From positions 36,797,001-36,861,000 of the forward strand of contig NC_092568.1 of NCBI RefSeq assembly GCF_037975245.1: a DNA stretch of 64,000 nucleotides, read 5' to 3'. The DNA is from Apostichopus japonicus (Eukaryota; Echinodermata; Holothuroidea; Aspidochirotida; Stichopodidae). The notes beneath the pieces are model-generated. The model saw only the letters and a list, made by a program, of their open reading frames with translations. It had not been told where the DNA came from and made no database searches. The translations under genes were made by a program, and so were the position numbers. Position 1 is the stretch's first letter; every line of letters begins with the position of its first letter. Shown piece by piece: positions 49,218-60,700 of the stretch.

Positions 49218-52200
49218 TGTCTCCCGTTACTGACCTTTCCAGCCATGGATGATCTACTACAAACGAATAAGTGCTCATGAACATGCCCAACCCCCATCCC
49301 GGAAAAAAAGAAGAAAAAAGAGAAGGAAGATTGACGAATGCCATGGTTGGCTAATATGGTGACAAGTCACAAGGGAAGCTTAGAACTACTTCCATTATAC
49401 TCTAGACTGCGCACTGAATATTTCAGGCAGTACGTGACCATGGTGCGCAGTGGATTTCAAAGGTAAGGGGAGCGAGGAGAGGCAAATTCTAAATGAAAAC
49501 GTCAAAGGTGGATCCAGAATTTTATGAAGTAGGGGTGTGGCTCCTGGTGGTTGAAGCCTACTCTCATATAGGGATCTAGAGCCCCTTCCTCCCCGGCGAA
49601 AAAATGAGAGTTTTAACGTCAAGAGAGAGAAATCATAGAGTCTTAGAAGAAACATTGTATTTAAGCGCCCTCACTATAACCCTCACTATGATTCGATCCG
49701 GTGAAAAGCTGTCGAGTGTAATATAGTTAAACGGAAGAGCGCCCCTTTTATACAATTTCTTCATTTTCTTTTTTACAGATAAGCTTACGTTTGCTCCATT
49801 GACTTACACACTAATGATAACTGTGATAGGTGGCATACTCCTATTAGAATATATATCAATCCGCCCGAGTGTTCTCCTTCAGGAAAAGTGACAAAAAGCA
49901 GCACGAGGAAAAATCTTGTTTGATATGTTATCAATAAGGATCTGGTTAGTTCTGAAATTCTGAATTTTTAACGGTTTGCAATGGTGGTACTAAATCATGT
50001 GATATAGACTGTAATAACGCTCTAATAAATGCTATGCCGCGTAAAGGTAAGTATTTTTCATTCTTTAGGTAACTTACAGCATGCATGCAATGAGAGTAAT
50101 ATGCATCCATCTAAAATGAGAACAGTGAACACTGTGAAAATTCCTTAGGGATACATAAATCAAGTGACATTTTATCTTGTATGTTTTCAGTTATCAATTT
50201 TCCTTTTATGCTTGGATATTAATTAGCATCTCGAAATAAACTATGGTGTCGCAATCACGAGGATATCAGATGAGTTAAGGCAATTTTTAGTCAAACAAAT
50301 TTGATAAGGGTATAGAATGAGCTACGAGAGATGAGGAACCAAGGGTTAAGAAGTACAATGTATGCTAAAGTTTGACCTCTCTTCGAGCACATGTCTAAAC
50401 TGATACGATGTACATTCTAAACTGATATGATGTACGTAATTAAAAAAACAATTGTATGAGAGTCTAAGCCATCTTTCATTAGCTATAACTTGTTGGGTAG
50501 CACAGGCCAGTTAAAACTTCTATTTATGCTAGCGACGGCGGAAAAGTGACGAAGTTAGTGTCACGTACAACTGTGCACGTCCCCTGCACACGCAAATCCC
50601 GTTCAATGGAAAACTGTACAGATATGAACTTTGGAGCGCTCGTTTGATGTCGTACATGGACTGATATTTTTTAATACATGACTTTTTAATGTACACCCAA
50701 GACGTGTACACTACTGATTAGAGGGAAAAAACAATTGAACAATGACAGTTGCACATAGGGACCTGGATGGATATCCAGGTCATGTTTTTTTCTACAGTGA
50801 ACAATAGGGTTGAACATTTGACCGCGCGGTGTTTAATCAAAACAGTCTGGATTGACATAATACATGGCTGATGGAGTACTTCATAGTGCAATCTAGCCAA
50901 TGGTATCATTTTCTTTTGCATTTCTGACACTCCCACATAAGGGACCGAACCCAATAAAAAAAACTTGCAATAAAAACGCCCCTCAAAATGGCTATTCATA
51001 GTCATGCGCAATCTTCATGGAGTAGCCTGCGCTCGCCTCGACTTGAATACCCGTTCACGTTGCATGTGCGTTCGTGTACATAGGTGTGCACGCGCTTGAT
51101 ATCAATACCGCGTAAGTACATAGATATATACGTAACCGTACAAGCCCCGCCCATTCAACCAATTGGGATATAGAATGAGGCAATATAGATACATTATTCA
51201 TTGGGTTGGCTGGACTATTGACAGAAGCAATGTGACTCTTCCACTGAAACAAATTGATATGTGTAAGTTAATCAGTCAATGGCGCCATTAATTGCATTTA
51301 GTGGATTCCTTTCTTCTTTTCTTTACCGTCGTCATATCGATATCAGAAGACATATAAATAGAAGAATGCGTATTAAACATATACAGTAATGCCTGGAAAT
51401 ATGCTAGAAAGTCAAATATTGGTCACCATGTGTTGAAACGTCAACTAGCAGTTTACTTCGACACTCAACGAATTTCACCGACTGAGATATATAGCTTTTT
51501 AATATCTGTGACTTTTTGGAAAACTTTTATCCAGTTTTGTTATAAATTTGTGCAGGTACATCGTTTTCTAAATTCCATGAATTTACAACGTAATCGAAGA
51601 CTCCTTGACAGCTTAGCGGTCCGTTATGTACAATACTTCTTCCCTGAGTTGATGGTGTCAAAGATTAAAAAACTTGAGATGCGATTGCGAATTTTCGTGA
51701 AAAATCATTCGAATCATGTAATACACCATTTTGCAACACGATATGCGTCACTGTGACGTTAAGTTTTAGATTGAATATTTGATTATACTTTTGACAAGTG
51801 TCTTCAGAACACTTGACCAAATTGACGCAATGACGTTACGACTCTTCAGTCTTGTTTTTACTTCATCTATTGTTGTTTCTATTTTGAAGCAAAACCAAAT
51901 TTCCTTTGTTTGCAATATTTCAGTCATTATTAGCCATTACATTTGCTTTGTTTTGTCACCAATATTATGATCTAAAAGTATATGCTGTAATGATTGCTGA
52001 AAACCCCCAACGTATTAATAATGGTTCATACAAAGGTAAAATGCCAAACAGACTGAATCGGTAAATCAGATTATACATGTGTTATATTTGTATTTTTCCA
52101 TTCCACTGCCAAGTATTGCTAACGAAGGTCGTAGGGGCACCGAGAATTCCAATCTATTTTCTAATACAGTACTCCTTATTTGCCAATTATGAGTCATATC

Positions 52201-52231
52201 TTATTTCTCTGTGTTTTGTTTTTGTTGTTAT

Positions 52232-52240
<9 letters not shown>
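49218..52240. other. intergenic, no supported gene
   Basis: A 108-codon plus-strand frame at 51430-51756 has no recognisable domain or splice context and was not called. A possible small insertion at 49506-49614 is discussed in findings. Otherwise I see nothing. Confidence 0.4.
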
Positions 52241-52293
<53 letters not shown>

Positions 52294-52301
52294 CCTGTAT
52301 A

Positions 52302-52333
<32 letters not shown>

Positions 52334-52376
52334 GGCTTGTATATATATATATATATATAGATAGATAGATAGATAG
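52241..52376. repeat. compound (TA)n / (TAGA)n microsatellite
   Basis: TTA repeats run into long TA tracts, interrupted twice by ggcctgta / ggcttgta, and end in tagatagataga. Confidence 0.92.
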
Positions 52377-52849
52377 AGCACTATTGGGTGGATATTGAGC
52401 ACTATTGGGTGGTTTGGAAAGATTGTCGTAAGTGGGTGGTAGCACTCAAGAAATAAGTTTAAATGAAAAATGGGCACCTTAATAACCCTCCCTCGCTCCG
52501 TCGCAGGCCTACTTTAGGTGTCAATGTCCTATGATTGGTACCAAGCACTTTTTAACGATATGATGTAACCTTGTCGTACTTTGTCCTCTTTGTACATTCT
52601 GCCCTGCACAAAACAGACTTCCAATACCGGTAATTGATACACACTTGACACTTGAATACATCAGGTTTAGCATCTATTGACTAAATAATAATAAGTTAGC
52701 ACCCGCACACATTGAGAAGAAATTGAACCATCGAAGAGAAACATTTAAATTTAAAAAAGAAAAGAAAAAAGAAGAAGATGATTTGACATAAGTTTGCTTT
52801 GTTTGATATTCGTCTTTATTTCTCAGGCAGCATTGGATGACAAACAACG

Positions 52850-52900
52850 GTCTAATTAATCAACCAATTAATTAATTAATCAATTAATTAATCAACTTGA
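52850..52900. repeat. (ATTA)n repeat
   Basis: Runs of taattaatcaattaatt. A similar stretch lies at 3483-3503. Confidence 0.8.
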
Positions 52901-53424
52901 AAGAGGAAAGTTACAAAAATACTCCATTTTCCTGAAGCTTATTAACTACATACAACAGCTCAACATGAACTTAAAACATTCCCACTAAGTTCCATCTGAA
53001 AGATTAAAATATGACAAACTTTCATTCGAAAGTATACCTTTCGCCAAATATTTGATTCTTCAGAGACAAATTTAAGAATGTCCGGCATATTTTATAATGT
53101 GTCGTACACAAATTTGTTATCAAAGGGAAAAATATATTTAATTCGCCCTTATTTGTAGTTTCTATTGTTTTTTTTAAATACTCCTATTTTTTTCATAGCG
53201 AAATTATGTAAGTGGCATGGTTGTTTTTGCTGAAAGGAGCGCTGATTAGTTATCTTTCAAGAAACAAAAGAATTATGACACTTTATCACATACATTTACA
53301 AACATTCCTTTTTTAATAAAGAAAATGGTCAAAGTACTGAAGAAAGAAAGAAAGAAAAGAGAAAAAAAATAGTACAAAATCTAAATTCAGGTCACTCTGT
53401 TACACACAGGAACCTTTTTTGGGA

Positions 53425-53935
53425 TCCCCAGATATTCAGAACGGAAATAGCTTTGTTTTCGTTGCTTTGGGCAGAACACAATTTACATTTTAACTAAATA
53501 TTCCATGATGGTGACTAGATAACTGTTACCTTGAAAATAATGTCTCGAATGGAATTTTTGCCCAGCTGGAATGTATTTCGATATTAAAGAAATGAAAAGA
53601 AAAAAGGAAAGAATTTTACCACTTTTGTGCTCTCTCTTACTATTTACTTAAAATACATGGTTTACTTCTTAAAATAACAAAACAATAACATTGCGTGCAG
53701 TAGACAAGCATCAAATCTGCCTTTAGTGCTCATGTGCATTATCACCTAATACTTAAGGAAACAAAAAACATGAAATTGCTTGGTTTCTCCAGATATTCAG
53801 AACGGAAAAGTGATTATGTTTCGTTGCTATGGGCACTACATAATTTACGCTTGGGTAAGTGTAAATTTGCTATGATGGTAATTAGACTCTATAGAAGCAA
53901 ATGTGTCCCTCAGTGCGCATGTGCAAGTATCACCC
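53425..53935. repeat. diverged local duplication
   Basis: ccagatattcagaacggaaa, gtttcgttgct-like text and atgatggt...agataact recur at 53428 and 53786. A second block (agtgctcatgtgca / agtgcgcatgtgca with tatcacc) occurs at 53724 and 53911. Spacing differs, so one copy has gained or lost about 170 bases. Confidence 0.65.
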
Positions 53936-55490
53936 TAGTTACGAACAGGAAGGTCAGGTTAGAAAGGCGATGATACAATATGGATGCGAGTGTAAAGAAG
54001 TGAAACAGATTTAAGGAACAAAATTATTAAAGTATGTCTTAAGTCTAGCTCGGATGAACCTTATAAAAGGTTTCCCAATTTGGAGCAAACCTTTATATGT
54101 AAATTCTCCCCTTCTCATTTTCTAGCTTTGTATTGTGCCGTGTGCATTCGTAGTGAATTAAATATACCCCGTGCCCCCCCCTGCCCCTCACCCTCCTTAA
54201 TGAGGAAGAGAGAAGAGACACGGCGTGGGTGGGTGCGTAATTCAGTCAACTACAGGGAAAGTCTAAATGGAATGACACAGAACATATGGTTACGTTTAAT
54301 TATGCATGCATTGGACTTTATATAAACTTTGCTATTCCCAGAGGCGCCCTCTAATGATACGGATTTGGATTTTTTTTTCGCTCTGGACATTTCATCGGTG
54401 AATACGTTTATATCTGAAGTAATCTATTATGACGTCAGATTAAATTAACGTCATTCGACCTCAAACCTAAAAATAGCTAGATTTACCAGAATTTGGTAAA
54501 TATTTGCCTATTCCTTCTCGTAGTATGTAACGTATTGAACAGTTAGTCGTACGCTGCATACATAACTGTGATCATTCCAAATGAAGACTTTAAGACTCTA
54601 ATAATAGAAAAACATAACAAAATGATATCTTTCACATTATAACAATCAAAATAACAAAAAGGCAAGTGTCATCATTGTGATGCAGAGAGAATCCGGTTAA
54701 CCGTACCGCGATGTTAGTCAACAACATAGGAAAAAGCCAACGACCTATAGCTTATTTTGACAAGAAAATCTTTGTAAATTTAGTCGTTTTCAAAAAACGA
54801 TATCAAATATCTTCTGAGATTTGCCAAATTATATAGCCATGCACCTTGCATGCGCCGTTCAGAATTGTTAAATTAATACTTAAGGTTTCGTATACATATG
54901 GACAAAATATGTGGGTTAAAAATTGAAAAAGGTATTCACAACGCAAATAGGTTTCGTTTACAATATTGAACCTTTCTACAGTCATCGTCAATAACAATAA
55001 CAAAGACGTCTTCATCTTCTTCTTCTTTTTATTTTCTTACTTTTAATGGACTTATCATCTTCCACAAAGTTGCTGGTATGTCTATTATACACACTACCCA
55101 CAGAAAACAAAACAAAAATATGAAAATCGGTAATCCATACAACTTTATGAGAATATTTGACTGTAGTGAAATGCTTTCGGTGTGGTCTAATACGAAATTG
55201 GAAGGTTTCATAATCAAGGTTTGTTAAGTTATCATATATGTACATCTAAAGACGTTATTCTCTTTTTGAAAGCAAGAAATGTGAACATCATCTTTTCTTG
55301 TTTTGAAAATCAACCCCACCATGCACCCCATTCACCTTCTACTGTGAGGCACTATTCCTAATCCTATCCCTCACCCCGTCACATAACCCTTACCCCTATA
55401 CCAACCCACCCACACCAATTTCAATATTACATCATAATTTCCAGGTATCGTTCACGTGGTCGTAAAACATTTAAACAAAAAACCAGGCTT

Positions 55491-55496
55491 TTTATT
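55491..55496 (-). terminator. poly(A) signal of the neuropeptide precursor gene
   Basis: AATAAA on the minus strand, 34 bases beyond the stop codon of the peptide precursor. Position and canonical sequence make it the likely signal. Confidence 0.65.
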
Positions 55497-55529
55497 TCTT
55501 TTACCAATATGCGTCAAAAAATGAAAATG

Positions 55530-55889
55530 TTAACCAGTCAGAAACCTGCGACAAGTAGACCAAACGTTGTGAGGTGATCTTCCGGTACTACTTAATTGGC
55601 AATCTCTCCAGCAAGACATAAATAATACGTTCATCACTTTTGAGCAAGAGGAACATTCCCTTCTGCATATTTCTTGGGTCATCTTGCCTCTCTTTACCAT
55701 TGGATATGCTAATTCGTTGTCTCCATCTGTGTCTATATTCTCATCACCGACGGCAGGCCCTGCACTCTCTCCCGTCCCCGATTGCAACAGATTACTTATG
55801 AAGTTCATGAGGTCTTCTCTGTCATATTCCATCTCTGCAGCAATGGTACCCAGGAGCATTAATCCCAGACATGAAAATATCAGAGTCCT
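55530..55889 (-). CDS. eclosion-hormone-type neuropeptide precursor, main exon
   Basis: Encodes residues 2-120 of a secreted peptide precursor; Met1 comes from the upstream exon (58163-58165). Acceptor tattttttcag precedes 55889. Residues 1-19 form a signal peptide (M + RTLIFSCLGLMLLGTIAA), followed by an acidic spacer, a dibasic KR cleavage site at 67-68, and a 52-residue peptide with six cysteines at 76, 80, 83, 94, 98 and 114 (C-x3-C-x2-C-x10-C-x3-C-x15-C). Insect eclosion hormones have C-x3-C-x2-C-x12-C-x3-C-x10-C with the start EICxExC; this peptide has EICRRECSSC. Eclosion-hormone-type peptides have been reported in echinoderms. The C-terminal Gly could allow amidation after Thr119. Alternative: an unrelated six-cysteine secreted peptide. 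A role as a neuroendocrine signal is inferred from the family. Confidence 0.85.
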   Translation of the reverse strand, partial: RTLIFSCLGLMLLGTIAAEMEYDREDLMNFISNLLQSGTGESAGPAVGDENIDTDGDNELAYPMVKRGKMTQEICRRECSSCSKVMNVLFMSCWRDCQLSSTGRSPHNVWSTCRRFLTG

Positions 55890-57777
55890 CTGAAAAAATA
55901 TAAATTAAATTAAATTAACTTAAACACAAAATGTAAGAAACCTGGCAAAAAATACAATTTTGAAAATAAAGATTAAAAAAGACGAAAACATATGGAATTA
56001 GTCCAAAACGGCCTTGTTCGAGTAATTTTCGAAATCGTCAGGGGTTGAATTCGAACCAGATCGACGGTTGTCGGGTAAAATTTGGGGTTTGCTAATGCCG
56101 TTTGTCGGGAAACTTCGCCAAATCGTCGGGAGCATTATAAAGCTTTGACAGGGCGAAGCTCCATTCAGGCCGTTAGGGTTGATCCATGGTTAACCCGGAT
56201 TTTTGTTGTGTAAAAATGTCAACATCCCAGTCGTCTGACCTCGTTTATGCTCCTGTATCATCTTCCCAACCCCCCTCCCCAACCACCCCTCCCCAACCAC
56301 CTCGCCCCTGACCCATCAAAGTTGTCCATTGATTTCTAAGAGCTTCATAAATTATTCTTTCTTACTTCGAAATGTAAATTTAGAAGATAATTAATTTTCA
56401 ACAGCTAAGAGCTCCCGCCTAGTTTATTGTATGCAAATTATGTTATGTTATGTAATCTTAAGTCGAAGCTATCAAGCTGTTTAGGTTTGATGATGGTGAT
56501 GAGGTACTGGAGACATTTCGCACGATTTTAATCATTTTGCTTCCTTCAGAATAACGTATCAAACTTGCAATAGATTGTTCTTTTGCTAATGCAACATGAC
56601 ACTTAACAAGAAAATGGCTGTATATGAGGGATTTAATGTGACACATCTTTCTCAGGCTGTTATTTCTACTTGAGTTTATAAAACCTTATTTCGTAAAACT
56701 TTGTCAATAAAACTATAAGAATGGTCGCATGAAATCCAATGGTAAGATCATGACTTCTATTGTTTCTCAAATTGAAAGAATTTCTTTTCTCATCGCGGAG
56801 GAATACTAATTAGAGTACCTCCATCCATGCATGAACCAATATATATATCTTTATTACTACTCCTGATATAATGTCATCTTCATAAAAATACGATTCCTAG
56901 CGGCAAAACTTGAACAATTACGGATCTTGAACTCTTCGAAACAACTTCACTTTCGAAGAAGAGTTGATAGTATAGGACATATTTAGATAGGTCATAGCAT
57001 ATCTCTCAAGAGCTATTGACACAATACCTGAGGCGTTCCTGTCGGTACGATATGTAACACTAACTATCCAACGTTTGGTATTAATTAGCATAACCCGAAG
57101 CAAACAGTGTCCTAGTATATTAAGAATTAGAACAGCCATTGTTTGACAAGAAATGAATTCTCCATTAATCAATTTATTTAGTTACGTGCGTGTGTCATAT
57201 TGCATAAATGTTATCACATTACTTTTAGTTAAGAAAACCAAACTTTGGAAGAAAAGCAGAACGAACAGCTGATGAGTTTTTTTCATGTTGTTATTAAGGA
57301 CGTGCATTTGATTACGATAGAGCACAGGATATGTTTATTAGTCTTGAAATCCAGTCGTTTTTACTAATTCATCGACTATATGCCTATAGAAAATGTACAA
57401 TTGCTTCTGTGATAATTTGATGATTGATATGATTGGGGTGGGGGAGGGGGGGGGCTAGAGAGAGGGGTGGGGTGGACGTCATAATCACTTACATCCGGAT
57501 TCTTAGATATCCGTGGCTCTTATAACACTTGTAAATAATTACCATTTGTGTCGTATTTTTCAAAAAAACAGTTGTTGCTATGGTGATGAATTGACAGATG
57601 GTTGATAGCATTATGGAAGATAGCCGAGTTCTGTTTTATGTTAGCTTTTGTGCATCGTATTCATGACCGATGAGAATGTAATGTGTTCACACTGTTGTAG
57701 TTGTAGGATGCAGGTTCTACTTAATTATAGCGCCATCATCAGCGATTTTCGCTTTGCATAATCTTTATAGTCCCTTT

Positions 57778-57815
57778 AAATCTAGATGTTAAATCTAGAT
57801 GTTAAATCTAGATGG
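57778..57815. repeat. 13-bp tandem repeat at the SINE boundary
   Basis: aaatctagatgtt occurs twice plus a partial third copy, ending exactly where the SINE head is cut at its B box. Confidence 0.8.
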
Positions 57816-58019
57816 TTCGAGTCACTCCCAGATTAATGTATGTCGTCCAGTAACAGAGTTGTTGACAATTAACAATTCATAATCATGGACGTTAAATATG
57901 AATGTTAGAGACTGACTTCGGTCAGCTTGCGGCTTTGATAGGCCAATGATGGCTTCTTCGATAGTTCCTGCTTGCAGGAGGATCTAAAATACATACATAC
58001 ATACATACATACATACATG
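57814..58019 (+). mobile_element. tRNA-derived SINE, family A copy 3 (5'-truncated)
   Basis: It begins inside the tRNA head at GGTTCGAGTCACTCC, continues through the family body, and ends GGATCTAAAATACATACATAC with a TACA microsatellite tail to 58019. The orientation is opposite to copies 1 and 2. Confidence 0.85.
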
Positions 58020-58162
58020 TTTTGGTGTCGTCGGTTTGGTTGGGTACTTACATAACTATGAAACCTTGTTTCATTTTGACCATCTGTCTTCGGAATGAAA
58101 CGAGACCTATATCTGTATCAACATTTTGAGTAAACCTTGACCATATATATCTTTGAACTTAC

Positions 58163-58244
58163 CATTTTGATTAAAGGAGATGTGTGTGCAGTCTACGAGA
58201 CAAGAGTTGAGGGCGATGTACACAGCTGTCGTGTTGAACGTTAC
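58163..58244 (-). CDS. neuropeptide precursor, 5' exon ending in the initiator ATG
   Basis: An 82-base exon bounded by a strong acceptor (ctcgtttcattttag) and the donor GTAAGT. Its last three bases are ATG (58165-58163), so only the start codon is coding and the rest is 5' UTR. Joining it to 55889 gives a textbook signal peptide starting MRTLIF. Without it the first Met in the main exon (residue 12) would leave a very short leader. The acceptor implies at least one further upstream UTR exon, which I did not locate. Confidence 0.75.
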
Positions 58245-59486
58245 CTAAAATGAAACGAGAAGGAGATAAACAAACCATTAATTTCTTATTTTCTTCACAT
58301 GAATTGGATTAAAATGTAGACATGAGGGGCCGGACTGTTTGAGACCCCCGACGCAACTTGACCGTCGTTTCCTAGTTTCTATTCTCGTGAAGATGCATGG
58401 ACTTTCCGACCGATCAACGCATTGAACGACCGTGTTAACGATCGGAGCTCGTTTAGGTCATATGCAAATTTATTTACCCATGATTGGGTTTACATTGGTC
58501 AACTGGTCATTTTTAGTCGTGTGCAAGTCGAAAAAACTCTACATGTTCAGTTTTCCAAGCTGGAGCCGTATATCGACTTAAAACTGTCAAAATATGACTT
58601 AAAGCTGTCGAAATATTGATCCATTGATATTTGTAGTCGTAAGCACTCGAACACTGCCCGACTATCCATTTTCGACGTGACGACGTGCCGAATTGAGACG
58701 GCTCGTGATCAGTCGGGCAGTGATCGGCGGGCTTAAGACAAAAAAAACCCCCATTAATTCACAGCTATTATGTAACGTAGTACCTCAAAGAAATAACGAA
58801 TCTAATTTACTTGTTTATTGCTTTGTCGAAGGCGAATAAAGTCTCAACTTTGATATCATATTTCATTTCCAAATATTTATGCCATGTTGAAAGTTGTTAA
58901 GGAAAGCCTGGAGGAAAATTTGCTAACAACTGTTAGCTGATATCCTCTCTGGGGAGGGGGACTTTTTTTGTTTTAGTTTTAGTTTTTTGTTTGGTTTAGA
59001 GGGCTTACATGCAATATGGAGCAAAGCGGAGATGGGAATATTATTTGTATTTAATACAATAAAACTTGAAATCATAACTCATTTCATTGAGGACGACATT
59101 ATATGTAAATTACTGGACTTATTAGCCCCAATTACTTCCTGCCCGGTATTGTAATATACCTTCGAAACGTCACCATTCATGTGAATTGTCATAGATAGGT
59201 AATACCAACATTGCATTTTGTGCTGAGTTAGCCACAACCTAGAAGAAGAAGATACCTTTTCAATTAAATCCATCGAAGTTCTTACCAGGAATGTCACAAT
59301 TCGGAATTTGTTAGAGTTCGCCAATGAAAACTTAAATATTATAAGCCTACATTAAATCTGTGCTACAGAATCATTATGAAATGTCTTTTCTTAAATAAGC
59401 CCGTTTATAATTCCGATCAAGATTTAACTGATTGATGGAACCACATATGTATCTCTATATTTGATTTTTATTATATTGAAGGGTAT

Positions 59487-59613
59487 CAGTGGCATACCTG
59501 GTGTGGGGCAAAGAAAAAAAATTATCAGAAAAATGTATTTGATAGAAAATAGGTTCTGCCTGCCCCCGTAGCAGTGGGTTTCTTAACATGAAAGAAATCT
59601 GCCTACGCCACTG
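59487..59613. mobile_element. 127-bp hAT-type MITE
   Basis: Termini CAGTGGCATACCTGG and the complement of GCCTACGCCACTG match the CAGTGGCRTA signature of the other hAT elements here. Flanks aagggtat and acgtgtat agree at 6 of 8 positions, as expected for an old duplication. Confidence 0.75.
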
Positions 59614-59741
59614 ACGTGTATATAACTACAATTTCATGTAAATATCACAAAGTTAATTCAGATTGACGCAACGTTACAACTCAACGCACAAACAACTTTA
59701 AGAGAAAGTAGAGTACTAATCAGTGTGTCACACTGTGACGT

Positions 59742-59743
<2 letters not shown>

Positions 59744-59810
<67 letters not shown>
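59744..59810. repeat. (TA)33 microsatellite
   Basis: Uninterrupted alternating TA of about 66 bases directly after gacgtcaa. Self-complementary and likely to extrude a cruciform. Confidence 0.95.
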
Positions 59811-59811
<1 letters not shown>

Positions 59812-60627
59812 CTCTTTAAACAGTAATTGGTGAAAGACTGATAACTGCAGGTAGACTTTCAGAGACATTAATGTCAATTATTAACTAAAAATTTTCTAGG
59901 TTGATTGATATGAAATGGAATAAAAATTGTAATCATTTGACAGAAAGTAAAAAATGGTATAAAGACAGTTACATATGTTTTTGCCTTGAGACAAAAGGAA
60001 GTTCATCTATAGTTGCTTAACACAGTTTCATTTAATATTCGAATAACGTAAATGTCAACTGATATAGACAGGAAATGTCTTTGTGAAGAAAATAAGTCAT
60101 TACACGTCAAAAAAAAAAAGATGAAGAAAAGAAGAGAGTATAGCTTACCACAAATCAGCCTTAAATTAAATATCTCCAACGTTTGGAACCATAATACTTG
60201 ATATATCCAGTACATGAGCAGTGTGGTAACTGGCATTGGTCTATAGACATGAGGTAACCAAATGCAATACTAAGCATATATATATGTTATGTCAACCAAT
60301 TACGGCTATGATGATGCATGTTCCACTCTACAGAAAGCATAGCTACTTTAATCCGAGAAATATTATCTATAGGCCTACGCAGATTCCGTATCCTTATACA
60401 CAAAATGTAAGCTTCCTTGTGCTGACACAATAACTAATGTGTAGTAAACCACTTCATCGAAAAGGAAATGAAATAAAAAGTGGGGAAAATATACGGGTTG
60501 GTCGGCATTACGAGTCTCCACAATTAAAGGGACACGAAAAAGATTTGGAAATGAATAGATAACAATGTTAAAGTTATACTTAATAATCTTATATAGATCT
60601 CGAAAGAGATACTTAAAAACGGGAACG

Positions 60628-60700
60628 GCAATGAGCTGGAATATCCAGAACAGTGGAAAAACTTCCAGCCTCCACCGGGGTTCGAACCCGAGCCTCCCGC
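60628..60700 (-). mobile_element. tRNA-like SINE fragment, family B copy 2
   Basis: On the minus strand GGGTTCGAACCCCGG (B box) is followed by the same body as 1205-1305. A CT microsatellite (60704-60717) adjoins its tRNA side. Confidence 0.6.

Larger units (their letters stand above)
55890..58162. other. intron of the neuropeptide precursor gene
   Basis: 2.27-kb phase-0 intron. Near its 5' end it contains a SINE (57814-58019) with a TACA tail and a 13-base tandem repeat, and a G-rich run at 57436-57470. No other exon is seen. Confidence 0.6.

Noticed and set aside
51430-51756. 108-codon plus-strand open frame
   Set aside because: No recognisable domain, no signal peptide, no splice or promoter context. 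Composition is like the surrounding AT-rich DNA.
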